DNA of 64,000 nt from a virus, in the IMG/VR virus record IMGVR_UViG_3300046514_000672, positions 1-64,000 of that record. One strand, 5' to 3'. Both the position numbers and the translations under genes were made by a program. The number at the start of each line of letters is the position of its first letter. The first letter of the stretch is position 1. Shown one piece after another: positions 1 through 6,597 of the stretch. The notes under the pieces were generated by a model that was not told where the DNA came from, searched no databases, and saw nothing but the letters and a program-made list of their open reading frames with translations.

Positions 1-318
1 ATAGGTTAATATCTCCTTCGTGATGTCCCGTCACAGGACATATTGCACGTCCCCTGCCATTTGTATCTCATAGTAGTTATTAGTACTAGTACGTGAATAT
101 CTTTCACACCTGTGCCGAATCTTCACACTCCTTCACAGCTTGTGCGTACTCACTAACATAGCGGACGCCGTGCCATGACAAACCACTCTGTTGTACAAAG
201 TCCTTGTCCTATCGTAGTTGTCCGAAGGGTAGACCCTACCCGGCCTGTGAAATTACCTAGATAGAGAAATAATTTTATTTTACAATTTCTCTTTCCTTGT
301 CTATGGTATAATTAAATC
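1..318. other. Left-end non-coding region
   Basis: No gene is supported here. The tract holds several short inverted repeats: ATGTCC/GGACAT at about 23-41, GTGAA/TTCAC near 92-106, the palindrome TTGTACAA at about 192-199, GGGTA/TACCC near 228-242, and an AT-rich 8-bp pair AGAGAAAT (263-270)/ATTTCTCT (285-292) just before the promoter of the first gene. It may be a regulatory or contig-end region. Nothing in it identifies a genome terminus. Confidence 0.5.
304..312 (+). promoter_or_regulatory. Extended -10 promoter placing the start at the ATG
   Basis: TGGTATAAT at 304-312 is a consensus TATAAT preceded by the TGn extension. No good -35 box lies upstream, as is common for extended -10 promoters. 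Transcription would be expected to begin 6-7 bases downstream, at about 318-319, which is the A of the first ATG. There is no Shine-Dalgarno sequence before that ATG, so the mRNA may be leaderless. Confidence 0.5.
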
Positions 319-738
319 ATGGACAAGAACTTATATTGGCAAAAATGGCGGGCGGAAAGACAAGCAGAGGGTATTTGTATTAGTTGTGGGGCAAACAAGG
401 CGACGCAGAGCACGGTTAGATGTACGAAATGTGTAGAGCATAGGAAGGCTCTTGCGAAGAAATATAAGGTGCCGCAGAAAGGATTGGTGAAGAAGGTTCT
501 ACGAGAGCGGGTATTTGAGTACCTGGGGCCGAAATGTGCTTGTTGTGACACGGAACATAGAGCGTTTCTAACTATCGATCACGTTAATCGGGACGGTAGT
601 AAGGAGAGGACGGACACGAAGCAGATGGCGATGTTTAGGGCAGTATTGAGAGGGGAAAGGCCGGATATACGAATTCTCTGCTACAACTGCAATTTTGGGC
701 GCGAGTTCAATGGCGGAGTCTGTCCACACCAGCGTTAA
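319..738 (+). CDS. HNH-endonuclease-like zinc protein
   Basis: This 139-aa basic protein has an N-terminal Cys pair region (CISCGA, then CTKC) and a C-terminal part with CACC, then FLTIDHVNRDG and ILCYNCNFG. The DHxNxDG and CxNCN elements match the zinc-bound His-metal finger of phage HNH proteins that nick or cut DNA. Such proteins are often free-standing homing endonucleases or packaging-associated nucleases; which applies here is not known. It is the first gene of the rightward block and lies directly under a TATAAT box without a ribosome-binding site, so translation may be leaderless. A 33-base gap separates it from the next small gene. The family call is fairly sure and the biological role is not. 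Confidence 0.8.
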   Translation: MDKNLYWQKWRAERQAEGICISCGANKATQSTVRCTKCVEHRKALAKKYKVPQKGLVKKVLRERVFEYLGPKCACCDTEHRAFLTIDHVNRDGSKERTDTKQMAMFRAVLRGERPDIRILCYNCNFGREFNGGVCPHQR

Positions 739-789
739 TTTCTGCATCTGGGGAAGGGTGGGTAGCGTCTAATGGGGTGTGGAGGGGAG

Positions 790-951
790 ATGAGAGACAT
801 GCAGCATCACGTCTTCGACGGCGGGCAAGGTACATACGAAGAGGCCGGGGAGGTCTGGTGCCATCTGTGTCAAGAATGGATCAAAAAGGCCAGTTATGAC
901 TACTGGGGCGAGTGCCCAGGGCCGAACGAACCGTGTCATGTTCAAGGGTAG
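790..951 (+). CDS. Small zinc-binding protein, about 50-53 aa
   Basis: The frame is open from an ATG at 772. A GGAGGGG ribosome-binding sequence at 781-787 points to ATG 790 or, with better spacing, ATG 799. The product contains CHLC and, after about 16 residues, C(x6)CH, which fits one small zinc site. It is rich in Trp, Tyr and Gly and has no membrane segment. It lies between the HNH-like gene and the C39-like gene on the same strand. No named family is recognised. The ribosome-binding site and the paired cysteines are the evidence that it is real. Confidence 0.6.
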   Translation: MRDMQHHVFDGGQGTYEEAGEVWCHLCQEWIKKASYDYWGECPGPNEPCHVQG

Positions 952-985
952 GGAATTGGTAAAATAGAACCAGGGAGACCCATCC

Positions 986-1360
986 ATGAAACTCATCCTC
1001 CAGCCGGAAAATTCGGCCCTCTGCGGGCAGGTATGTGTGGCGATGGCGGCGGGGGTGAGCGTCAAGAAGGCAATTGATACCATCGGCCACGAGTTCGGCA
1101 CAACCACCGCTGATGTCAGGGACGCCCTACGCGGTCTGGGGATGGATGTGGCGGATAGGTTAAAGACAATTGGTAAACGAAAAGGGGTCATCCCAAAGCG
1201 TGCCATTCTCTGCATATCCCGTGCAGGGAACAAACGAGAGGGCAGGAAAGAGCGCGGCCATTGGATGCTGGCCTGGGACGGGGAGATATATGACCCAGGT
1301 GGCATGTGGCCGGAGGGGTACCAGAATTGGAGGATTGTGAGTTACTTGGAGATATATTGA
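986..1360 (+). CDS. C39-like papain-fold cysteine peptidase
   Basis: The 124-aa protein begins with the papain-like signature Q6 ... C13GQVC17VAM, in which Gln forms the oxyanion hole and the first Cys is the likely nucleophile. It ends with GHWMLAWDGEIYDPGG (about residues 91-106), supplying the His and Asp. This pattern is typical of small C39-like domains carried by phages. The substrate is unknown: a peptide bond in peptidoglycan, a leader peptide, or a host protein are all possible. There is no signal peptide. An AGGGAG ribosome-binding site lies about 9 bases upstream. The next gene, also of papain fold, starts 3 bases after the stop, so the two are probably co-translated and may act together in lysis. 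Confidence 0.7.
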   Translation: MKLILQPENSALCGQVCVAMAAGVSVKKAIDTIGHEFGTTTADVRDALRGLGMDVADRLKTIGKRKGVIPKRAILCISRAGNKREGRKERGHWMLAWDGEIYDPGGMWPEGYQNWRIVSYLEIY

Positions 1361-1363
1361 CCT

Positions 1364-1984
1364 ATGGGCTACATCCTCGACTCCTCGCCTCTCCACAACC
1401 ATCTCTTCGACCACTGTTCTGAACCAGACCTCCCAGGCGATCTTTCATCCCTTCCTACCCCTCTCCTCCCTGGGGATCTGGTTCTGTTCGGGGGGAAGAA
1501 TCTCATCTCAGACCTAATCAAGTGGAACACTGACAAAAAGAACCATGCGGTGTCTCATTGTGCCGTGATGATCTCCCCTATCACCCTAGTCGAGGCCACG
1601 ACCCTCAACGGCTGTAACGGAGTGGCCGCGCATCATCTCCAGGACTGGGTAGACCGTTATCCAGGGCAGATATGGGTCCGGTACCTGACGCCTTCGGCAG
1701 TGTCGAGGCTGGATAGAGGAAACCTCATTCAGTTTCTAATGGGACATGTAGGTGAGCCATACTCGAAGCTCCAGGCATTTCTGTCCGCAATTGGTATAGA
1801 AACTGTGGACACATATTACGGCACCAAGCGGTGGTTCTGTAGCAAACTCGCTATGGACGCATATGTGGCCGGTGGGATACTGCCGGTAGGGCTCGGGGAT
1901 GGAATCACCCCTGCGACACTTGGGGACCTCCCGATATTCACCAAGGCCGTACAGGTGAAGGGGAAGAGGAAGGATCTGAGATGA
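1364..1984 (+). CDS. NlpC/P60-like (YiiX-type) hydrolase, endolysin candidate
   Basis: A 206-aa protein with the permuted NlpC/P60 layout: PGDLVLFGG near residue 36, SHCAVMI with a conserved His near 65, and FCSKLAMDAYVAGG near 158-171 carrying a Cys. Members of this fold cleave amide bonds, often in peptidoglycan stem peptides. No other muramidase, amidase or transglycosylase is visible in the window, so this and the adjacent C39-like gene are the best candidates for cell-wall hydrolysis. No signal peptide is present, so release would need a holin; a one-helix peptide gene overlaps the stop codon (ATGA). Fold assignment is fairly good; an endolysin role is inference. Confidence 0.65.
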   Translation: MGYILDSSPLHNHLFDHCSEPDLPGDLSSLPTPLLPGDLVLFGGKNLISDLIKWNTDKKNHAVSHCAVMISPITLVEATTLNGCNGVAAHHLQDWVDRYPGQIWVRYLTPSAVSRLDRGNLIQFLMGHVGEPYSKLQAFLSAIGIETVDTYYGTKRWFCSKLAMDAYVAGGILPVGLGDGITPATLGDLPIFTKAVQVKGKRKDLR

Positions 1985-2085
1985 CGTTAGGGATATTGAT
2001 GATTGTCTTTGGGGCGGCGTCGATCCTGGGATTGGTGTATTTTCTCATCGAACTCAGCGCATATCTCGATGGTGAAGGGAAATAA
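1981..2085 (+). CDS. 34-aa single-helix membrane peptide, holin-like
   Basis: This gene starts inside the stop of the upstream hydrolase (ATGA) and stops immediately before the next ATG at 2086. The peptide has a short N terminus, one hydrophobic helix of about 20 residues (from LGILMIVF to LGLVYFL) and a polar, acidic tail ending in DGEGK. The coupling to a wall-hydrolase-like gene suggests a holin or other lysis helper, but a single helix is not diagnostic. Confidence 0.6.
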   Translation: MTLGILMIVFGAASILGLVYFLIELSAYLDGEGK

Positions 2086-2340
2086 ATGAAGGAAGAGGAG
2101 GTGGGGAGAGATTGGTTCGATGATATCTTCGAAGAGGGCCTGGAGAGGATAAAGACCATTCCTGCACCGAGAGTTCTCACCCAGGCGGAATACGTGGAGC
2201 GGTTCCACCCGGCAGTGGAGCAGGTGACGTGTAGGGCCTGTAACACGTTTAAATCAACGATACTTAAAGACAAGGGGATTTGTATTGAGTGTATGCTCAA
2301 GGGGAAACAGAGAAAAGAAAGAATAGAGGACAAAATATGA
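2086..2340 (+). CDS. Zinc-ribbon protein, 84 aa
   Basis: An acidic, Glu-rich N-terminal half is followed by a four-cysteine zinc ribbon: CRAC near residue 49-52 and CIEC near 66-69, separated by a basic linker. The tail is Lys/Arg/Glu-rich. This resembles small phage zinc ribbons that bind nucleic acid or act as adaptors on host enzymes. The start directly follows the stop of the membrane peptide, with GAAGGGA upstream as ribosome-binding site, and the stop overlaps the next start (ATGA). No specific family is recognised. Confidence 0.7.
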   Translation: MKEEEVGRDWFDDIFEEGLERIKTIPAPRVLTQAEYVERFHPAVEQVTCRACNTFKSTILKDKGICIECMLKGKQRKERIEDKI

Positions 2341-2573
2341 CATTTGGAGATGTCTTTAATCAGCTATTGGAGTTTCCACAGGCTGAGATCTTCCGTGCTG
2401 GGTGGAATGGCAGAGGGATGGGAATAGGTATGCAGGAGCCAGATTTCAATTCTAAAATGGGACATCCATACTTATACCTGCGTGGAGTAGATGGGAGGCG
2501 GTCTCCTTGGACACCCAACCAGTTGGATTTGTTTGGAAGAGATTGGTCGATCTGTAATAAAGAGGAGAGATAA
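2337..2573 (+). CDS. Tad2-like (DUF2829) putative anti-Thoeris protein
   Basis: The ATG at 2337 overlaps the previous stop (ATGA), giving a 78-aa protein. It shows the DUF2829/Tad2 pattern from end to end: an N-terminal TFGDVFNQL helix, the RAGWNGRGMGI signature near residue 20-30, a PYLYLRG strand with an aspartate-rich turn, and PWTPNQLDLFGRDWSI at the C terminus. Tad2 proteins are established anti-defence proteins that bind and sequester the cyclic ADP-ribose isomer made by Thoeris ThsB enzymes, so the effector is not activated. Length and motif order match the family well. Whether this copy binds the same signal is inference. Confidence 0.85.
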   Translation: MTFGDVFNQLLEFPQAEIFRAGWNGRGMGIGMQEPDFNSKMGHPYLYLRGVDGRRSPWTPNQLDLFGRDWSICNKEER

Positions 2574-2574
2574 T

Positions 2575-2910
2575 ATGAGCTGGAAAAGTTTCTTTGGCAC
2601 AGCGGCGAGGGATATTGAGAAGGTGGCGATAGTTGCGGCACCGGTCGCGGCAACAGCATTTGGTGGTGCTCCGGCAGGGAGTTTAGTGTCAGCGGTGATA
2701 TCTGAGATCCAGGGAATGGTGACCGCCGGGAACATGCCAAATAAGGCACTGTTGACGACTAGTATCGGGCAGATTATCGAGGGTGTGATTGGGGTGTTGC
2801 AAGCGACTGGGAAGATACCGAGTCTGGACGTGCCCACAAAAGCATCGGTAGATCTTGGCAAGGCAATGGCCAACGTCAACGCTCCTTCCTTCCCCTCCAC
2901 GAAAGCCTAA
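2575..2910 (+). CDS. 111-aa protein with hydrophobic stretches
   Basis: The start at 2575 is chosen because GAGGAGAG lies just upstream and the sequence before it in frame looks random. The protein is rich in Ala, Val, Ile and Gly, with two moderately hydrophobic segments (about residues 14-36 and 55-75), and lacks a clear signal peptide. Similar Ala/Val-rich small proteins near phage lysis genes are sometimes holin-like or virion-associated. No family is recognised. It is followed 6 bases later by the SprT-like gene. Confidence 0.7.
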   Translation: MSWKSFFGTAARDIEKVAIVAAPVAATAFGGAPAGSLVSAVISEIQGMVTAGNMPNKALLTTSIGQIIEGVIGVLQATGKIPSLDVPTKASVDLGKAMANVNAPSFPSTKA

Positions 2911-2916
2911 CCCTCC

Positions 2917-3369
2917 ATGACAGATAAGGAATACCGGACCACGCGAAACAAAATAATCAAACTATTCAGAACGTGGTCCATACGCCTTGGACTGCGACAT
3001 TGGGACATACGGGTGGATTTTACGCGTGACGACGACTCTGGGAACACCCTAGCAAAGTGTATCCCAGATTGGTCATATAAACATGCGACGATTACCTTCC
3101 ATACGAATCTAATGAATGGGAAGAGTGATAAGAGGATCGCTGAGGTGGTGATTCATGAACTTGTTCACTGCCTTGTTCATGAGATGCGGGAATGGTCGCC
3201 AGAGAGACAATCAGGTGATGCACTCGATAAATGTATGGCACATGAGGAGAGGGTAGTTACGGAGCTTACCGATGCCATTATCTGGAGCTATGAAGACGGG
3301 GCAAAGGACCAAAAGAAAGGCCGATACCCCGGAGAAGAAGGAAGAAAGGGCAAGAAGGTGGGACAGTGA
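2917..3369 (+). CDS. SprT-like zinc metallopeptidase domain protein
   Basis: The 150-aa protein contains HELVH at residues 80-84 (HExxH zinc motif) within VVIHELVHCLVHEM, and a later AHEERVVTEL segment near residue 109 that can supply the third ligand or glutamate. The N-terminal part (LGLRHWDIRVDF and CIPDWSYKHATITFH) fits the SprT/minigluzincin fold seen in many phages. SprT-domain enzymes cut proteins, including protein-DNA crosslinks in eukaryotes; the phage substrate is unknown. The C terminus is a Lys/Gly/Glu-rich tail that overlaps another reading frame. The family call is good and the role is open. Confidence 0.8.
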   Translation: MTDKEYRTTRNKIIKLFRTWSIRLGLRHWDIRVDFTRDDDSGNTLAKCIPDWSYKHATITFHTNLMNGKSDKRIAEVVIHELVHCLVHEMREWSPERQSGDALDKCMAHEERVVTELTDAIIWSYEDGAKDQKKGRYPGEEGRKGKKVGQ

Positions 3370-3556
3370 GTTTATCGCGTGCAGAAATCACCCTACTCGA
3401 CGTTGTAACAAATCCCTTTATGTCCATACTAGAAATTTGCGCTGCGGCAGTTGTAAGCACTCCCCCTCTCATCTCACCTATATGCGGTCAGAACAATGTA
3501 AATGGAAAACACTTTCCCGCCGAAGATATCTTAAAATAAAGGAGAATTCCATCTAA
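3272..3556 (+). CDS. Possible small Cys-rich protein, start uncertain
   Basis: The frame runs from an ATG at 3272, but its first about 30 codons overlap the Lys-rich tail of the SprT-like gene and look like a shadow. The unique part after 3369 encodes a basic Cys-rich protein with ACRNHPTRRCNK, then LRCGSCKHS and a later Cys, as in small zinc fingers. No ribosome-binding site or strong start is seen near 3369, so translation may depend on the upstream gene. A non-coding remnant cannot be ruled out. Confidence 0.4.
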   Translation: MPLSGAMKTGQRTKRKADTPEKKEERARRWDSEFIACRNHPTRRCNKSLYVHTRNLRCGSCKHSPSHLTYMRSEQCKWKTLSRRRYLKIKENSI

Positions 3557-4417
3557 ATGCACAAGCCACAGAATGTCCCATCTACTCAGGATTTCCTAGC
3601 CAGCCTCACCAAGGACTCACCTCCTGACGTTGTGGACATGCAGTTCACGATGAAGATTGGCGATGAGAGTAAGTATGTCACTGCGAACTTTGATCCTAAA
3701 GACTATCCAGATGGGATAGAAATCATCCACCTCACCGACGTACAATACGGGCATCTGGCGTGTAATGTGGATAAATTCATTGAGTATCGAGAGTGGATAC
3801 TATCGGAACCCAATCGTTTCGTATTCTTCGGCGGGGACATGGTAGATGCGGCCACGGCACTCTCAGTTGCTTCGCCATATGAGAACACAGAGGAACCTCA
3901 GGGGCAGGTGTATAAATTCGTCCAGCTTGCCATGCCGATCCGGCACCGGGTACTGGGATATGTAGGCGGGAACCATGAACGCCGGTCCAGCAAAGCATTC
4001 GGGGACCTTGGCCACCTCATCGCCACCCTCCTACGTATTCCATACTCCTCTGGTAAGCAATTCGTAGACATCAACTACGGCGGACATCAGCCGTTCAAGA
4101 ACTCCCTCTGGCACGGTGGGACAGGGAGTAAGACCAAGGGCGCGAAGGCTCAGATGATACATAGGTTCATGACACAGGGAGATTCCCAAGTGTATTGGGT
4201 AGGGCATTTACATGATGTTCTTATGATCGGTGATGTGAGAGAACGTCGCGGGCCTGACGGTGCGATTGTACCGGAGAAATACTGCGGTGTGATGTCATCC
4301 TCGTTCCTTGAGCACTATGGTACATACGCAGAGGTCATGGGACTCCCGGCAGGCGAATGCCAGATGTGGAGATTGGTGTTGGAACCTAATGGTAAGTGGA
4401 TGATGACGCTACGATGA
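3557..4417 (+). CDS. Calcineurin-like metallophosphoesterase
   Basis: The 286-aa protein carries all five metallophosphoesterase motifs in order: HLTDVQYGH (about residue 58-66; DxxxGH form), FGGDMVD (about 91-97), GGNHERR (about 137-143), WHGGTGS (about 184-190) and GHLHD (about 216-220). These bind two metal ions and hydrolyse phosphomono- or diesters. Phage members include DNA repair nucleases and nucleotidases; the absence of an SbcC-like partner in the window argues against an SbcD role. AAGGAGAA precedes the start and the stop overlaps the next gene (ATGA). The enzyme class is sure and the substrate is not known. Confidence 0.85.
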   Translation: MHKPQNVPSTQDFLASLTKDSPPDVVDMQFTMKIGDESKYVTANFDPKDYPDGIEIIHLTDVQYGHLACNVDKFIEYREWILSEPNRFVFFGGDMVDAATALSVASPYENTEEPQGQVYKFVQLAMPIRHRVLGYVGGNHERRSSKAFGDLGHLIATLLRIPYSSGKQFVDINYGGHQPFKNSLWHGGTGSKTKGAKAQMIHRFMTQGDSQVYWVGHLHDVLMIGDVRERRGPDGAIVPEKYCGVMSSSFLEHYGTYAEVMGLPAGECQMWRLVLEPNGKWMMTLR

Positions 4418-4770
4418 GTCGAGAAAAGGATTATTTTAGCCGGGATGAGTATAATAATCTTCCCAAAACAGGACATAAGCCAGTGGAAACCCCAGGAGGC
4501 CATCTTTCCGCTGCTGAAATAAAGGAGATGAACTGGATCAAGCGCACTCCTAGGACCTTCTATACTCCTCCTGAGAAGATAATCAAGATGGGAAAGATGT
4601 TACTAGCCGGGAAGAGAATTGAGGAGATATCTTTAACATTAGATATCAACCGACGCACGGTTAATCGATTTATCAAGCGTCTAGGTTTAGGAAGGATGGA
4701 AAGATGCCGGGATCAACAGGGGAGATGGGATTGGAGTTTCCGATCTATCCAGAGAGGAAAGGGACAGTAG
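4414..4770 (+). CDS. Helix-turn-helix DNA-binding protein
   Basis: The ATG at 4414 overlaps the upstream stop, giving 118 aa. Residues about 65-98 form a resolvase-type helix-turn-helix: LLAGKRIEEISLTLDI followed by NRRTVNRFIKRLGLG, with the recognition helix rich in Arg and Asn. The N-terminal half is charged and unassigned. Such proteins usually act as transcription regulators or as DNA-binding subunits of terminases; the distance from TerL favours regulation. Confident as a DNA-binding protein, function inferred. Confidence 0.7.
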   Translation: MSREKDYFSRDEYNNLPKTGHKPVETPGGHLSAAEIKEMNWIKRTPRTFYTPPEKIIKMGKMLLAGKRIEEISLTLDINRRTVNRFIKRLGLGRMERCRDQQGRWDWSFRSIQRGKGQ

Positions 4771-4772
4771 AT

Positions 4773-5330
4773 ATGTATAAAGCATTTCTTGACATGGATG
4801 GGGTCATAGCAGATTTCATGAAGGCGATATGTAAAGCACATAACCGTCCCAATCCATACGTTAATAATCCTTCCGCGCAAGGAGAGTTCAATACCGAGAA
4901 GGTCTGGGGAATTACACCTGAGGAATTCTGGGCACCGATCCAGGGGGAGAGTTTGGACTTCTGGGCAGGGATTGATAAGACCCCAGAAGCGGATAGGATA
5001 GTGAGATTGGTGTGTAGGGAGTTCGGTGCGGACAACGTGGCAATTCTCACCGCGCCAAGTAGAGATGCTGGGAGCGTTCCTGGGAAGCGGGCATGGATGG
5101 ATAAGAATTATCCCCGTCTAGCGAAGAACATGATCTTCACCTCAGCCAAGGGATTCCTGGCAGGACCGAAGAGAATTCTCATCGACGACAGAGACAGGAA
5201 TGTAGTGGAGTTCAAACAGGCTGGAGGAGACGCTATACTCTTCCCTAGGCTCTGGAATTCCTCTTGGATGCATGATGGGGAGGGGATGAAGATATTAGAG
5301 AGGGAGTTGACGAAGGGGAGGAGATTATGA
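4773..5330 (+). CDS. HAD-family 5'(3')-deoxyribonucleotidase
   Basis: From the ATG at 4773 (ribosome-binding sequence GGAAAGGGA upstream) the 185-aa protein begins with FLDMDGVIADF, the DxDG(V/T) nucleophile motif of HAD phosphatases. LTAPSR (motif II, Ser/Thr) follows near residue 92, a Lys-containing segment (SAKGF) supplies motif III, and ILIDDRDRN near 132-140 is motif IV. The size and motif spacing match 5'-nucleotidases of the NT5C type that remove phosphate from (deoxy)nucleoside monophosphates. It sits beside a putative dATP/dGTP diphosphohydrolase gene, so the two may shape the nucleotide pool together. The stop overlaps the next start. Confidence 0.8.
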   Translation: MYKAFLDMDGVIADFMKAICKAHNRPNPYVNNPSAQGEFNTEKVWGITPEEFWAPIQGESLDFWAGIDKTPEADRIVRLVCREFGADNVAILTAPSRDAGSVPGKRAWMDKNYPRLAKNMIFTSAKGFLAGPKRILIDDRDRNVVEFKQAGGDAILFPRLWNSSWMHDGEGMKILERELTKGRRL

Positions 5331-5701
5331 GAGGTGTTAAAGAAGATTGTCCCAGTAATCAGAAATTTACTTTATTGCCCAAACAGCCAGATGAGCGAAA
5401 AGCCGTTCCCATCGGTACAGGAGTGTTGGATTATTTCCCATTGGCATTGGCAGAGATAGCGAGGGTAAGTAAGGCGGGGAACGACCAACATAACCCTGGC
5501 CAACCACTGCACTGGAACCGAGGAAAGAGCAAGGACCATTGGGATTGTATTATCCGGCATGGCCTGGAACGGGGGATGATCGACACAGACGGGCAGCTTC
5601 ATACCGCGAAACTCGCATGGAGAGCACTTGCACTTCTTCAGGAGGAACTGGAAACACAGGGTGCTATATTGAGAACAGATGGTAACAAGGAAGTTAGATA
5701 A
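5327..5701 (+). CDS. dATP/dGTP diphosphohydrolase-like (DUF5664) protein
   Basis: The 124-aa protein has the DUF5664 layout: PLALAEIARVSKAGNDQHNPG (split by a short turn), then WNRGKSKDHWDCIIRHGL with conserved Asp/His and the final helix TAKLAWRALALLQEEL. The family belongs to the all-alpha NTP pyrophosphohydrolases and is linked in some phages to purine deoxynucleotide hydrolysis, including the 2-aminoadenine pathway. No PurZ-like gene is visible here, so that link is not supported. The start overlaps the upstream nucleotidase by 4 bases, implying translational coupling and joint action on deoxynucleotides. Confidence 0.75.
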   Translation: MRGVKEDCPSNQKFTLLPKQPDERKAVPIGTGVLDYFPLALAEIARVSKAGNDQHNPGQPLHWNRGKSKDHWDCIIRHGLERGMIDTDGQLHTAKLAWRALALLQEELETQGAILRTDGNKEVR

Positions 5702-6026
5702 CAAGGGGAAGATAATATGGACCAGGAGAAAACACGATCCGAAATCATGGACGAACTCACGAAAATCTGCCTCAGGGAAACTAAGGAAAGTTTTATTAAG
5801 TCAGCTATTGCGCTCATTGAGGCGGCAGTTGCAGATAACTCAGGTAGAGTTAGGACTTCAGATTGGAGTCTCAGGGTTAACTATAAGCCGGTGGGAGAGG
5901 ACAGACGGGACGTGGCCAAGACAGTATCAATGGAGACGAATCAGAGAGGTGTGGGGTTTGACGAAAGCAATGAAGGAACCAGGGTTTTGGATGGACAGGA
6001 AGACGCCACCGGATTTTAGTAAATAA
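5679..6026 (+). CDS. XRE-type helix-turn-helix protein, frame disputed
   Basis: This 115-aa frame encodes a recognisable Cro/XRE-like domain near residues 43-80: SLRRQLQITQVELGLQIGV, then SGLTISRWERTDGTWP, as in phage regulators. The N terminus is basic and starts inside the previous gene with only a poor ribosome-binding site. A second open frame (5717-6019), one base out of phase, begins at an ATG with a good GGGGAAG site and has an acidic helical start. Either the HTH frame alone is real, or a frameshift joins the two, or both are used. The HTH frame has the better protein signature. Confidence 0.55.
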   Translation: MVTRKLDNKGKIIWTRRKHDPKSWTNSRKSASGKLRKVLLSQLLRSLRRQLQITQVELGLQIGVSGLTISRWERTDGTWPRQYQWRRIREVWGLTKAMKEPGFWMDRKTPPDFSK

Positions 6027-6037
6027 GGAGAATGAAT

Positions 6038-6196
6038 ATGGCAAAGAAAAAGGTTGTTAAAGAGAAGGAAATGGAAGAATGTCCGGGCTGTAATGGGTCT
6101 GGAACACAACCGTGTGGGTATTGCGGTGCGGATGATATGGAAGAGTGCATTGATTGTGGTGGTACAGGAGAAGTAGAGAAAGAGGACGAGGACTAA
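6038..6196 (+). CDS. DnaJ-type zinc-finger miniprotein, 52 aa
   Basis: An AAGGAG site at 6025-6030 precedes the ATG at 6038. The 52-aa product has CPGCNGSG, then CGYCG and CIDCGGTG, that is, the CxxCxGxG repeats of the DnaJ cysteine-rich domain. The flanks are a basic N terminus and a very acidic tail. In chaperones this element binds two zinc ions and unfolded peptides; free-standing phage versions have unknown roles. Its stop codon shares one base with the next ATG (TAATG). Confidence 0.75.
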   Translation: MAKKKVVKEKEMEECPGCNGSGTQPCGYCGADDMEECIDCGGTGEVEKEDED

Positions 6197-6597
6197 TGGC
6201 ACAATTCAACGCACTCACAGGGCCGGAACTGAAGAAATTCCTCCTGGCAAAGATTGAAGAGGAGTTGGATAAGTCGGATAAGTTTGGGAACCATCTGAGC
6301 CATCCTTGGTTTCAATATACATTTGAGGTGGCGATTAGCACTTATCCACAAAATGCAATGGACGCGAAGCCTGTGGTAATTGCCAAGGGGTTGGATACTA
6401 AGATTGCGGACGAGATTGAGATTGATGCACTATTGCCGGGAGTGGATGAAGAATTTAAGTCTTCGGGAATAGTAGACACCCCAGACAAAGCACGAATCGA
6501 ATCCAACCAGCCCATTCCCACCACGGTTAAAGGTGCAGGAGATGTCCTCGTGGACAAGCCTGTGATGCCGAAGTTCCCGGCTAAGAAGGAGAAGTAA
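6196..6597 (+). CDS. Hypothetical protein, 133 aa
   Basis: The start at 6196 overlaps the upstream stop by one base, and the stop overlaps the next start in the same way. The N-terminal half is an acidic helical domain with Trp and aromatic residues (HPWFQYTFEVAISTYP). The C-terminal half is low-complexity and Pro/Lys-rich, ending in AKKEK. No family is recognised. Its position just upstream of packaging genes could mean a virion or packaging accessory role, but nothing in the sequence proves it. Confidence 0.7.
   Translation: MAQFNALTGPELKKFLLAKIEEELDKSDKFGNHLSHPWFQYTFEVAISTYPQNAMDAKPVVIAKGLDTKIADEIEIDALLPGVDEEFKSSGIVDTPDKARIESNQPIPTTVKGAGDVLVDKPVMPKFPAKKEK

Noticed and set aside
5327-5701. 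A 2-aminoadenine (Z) genome, suggested by the dATP/dGTP diphosphohydrolase-like gene
   Set aside because: No PurZ-like adenylosuccinate synthetase is visible, and the polymerase shows UDG-PolA architecture. The hydrolase family also occurs in phages with ordinary DNA.
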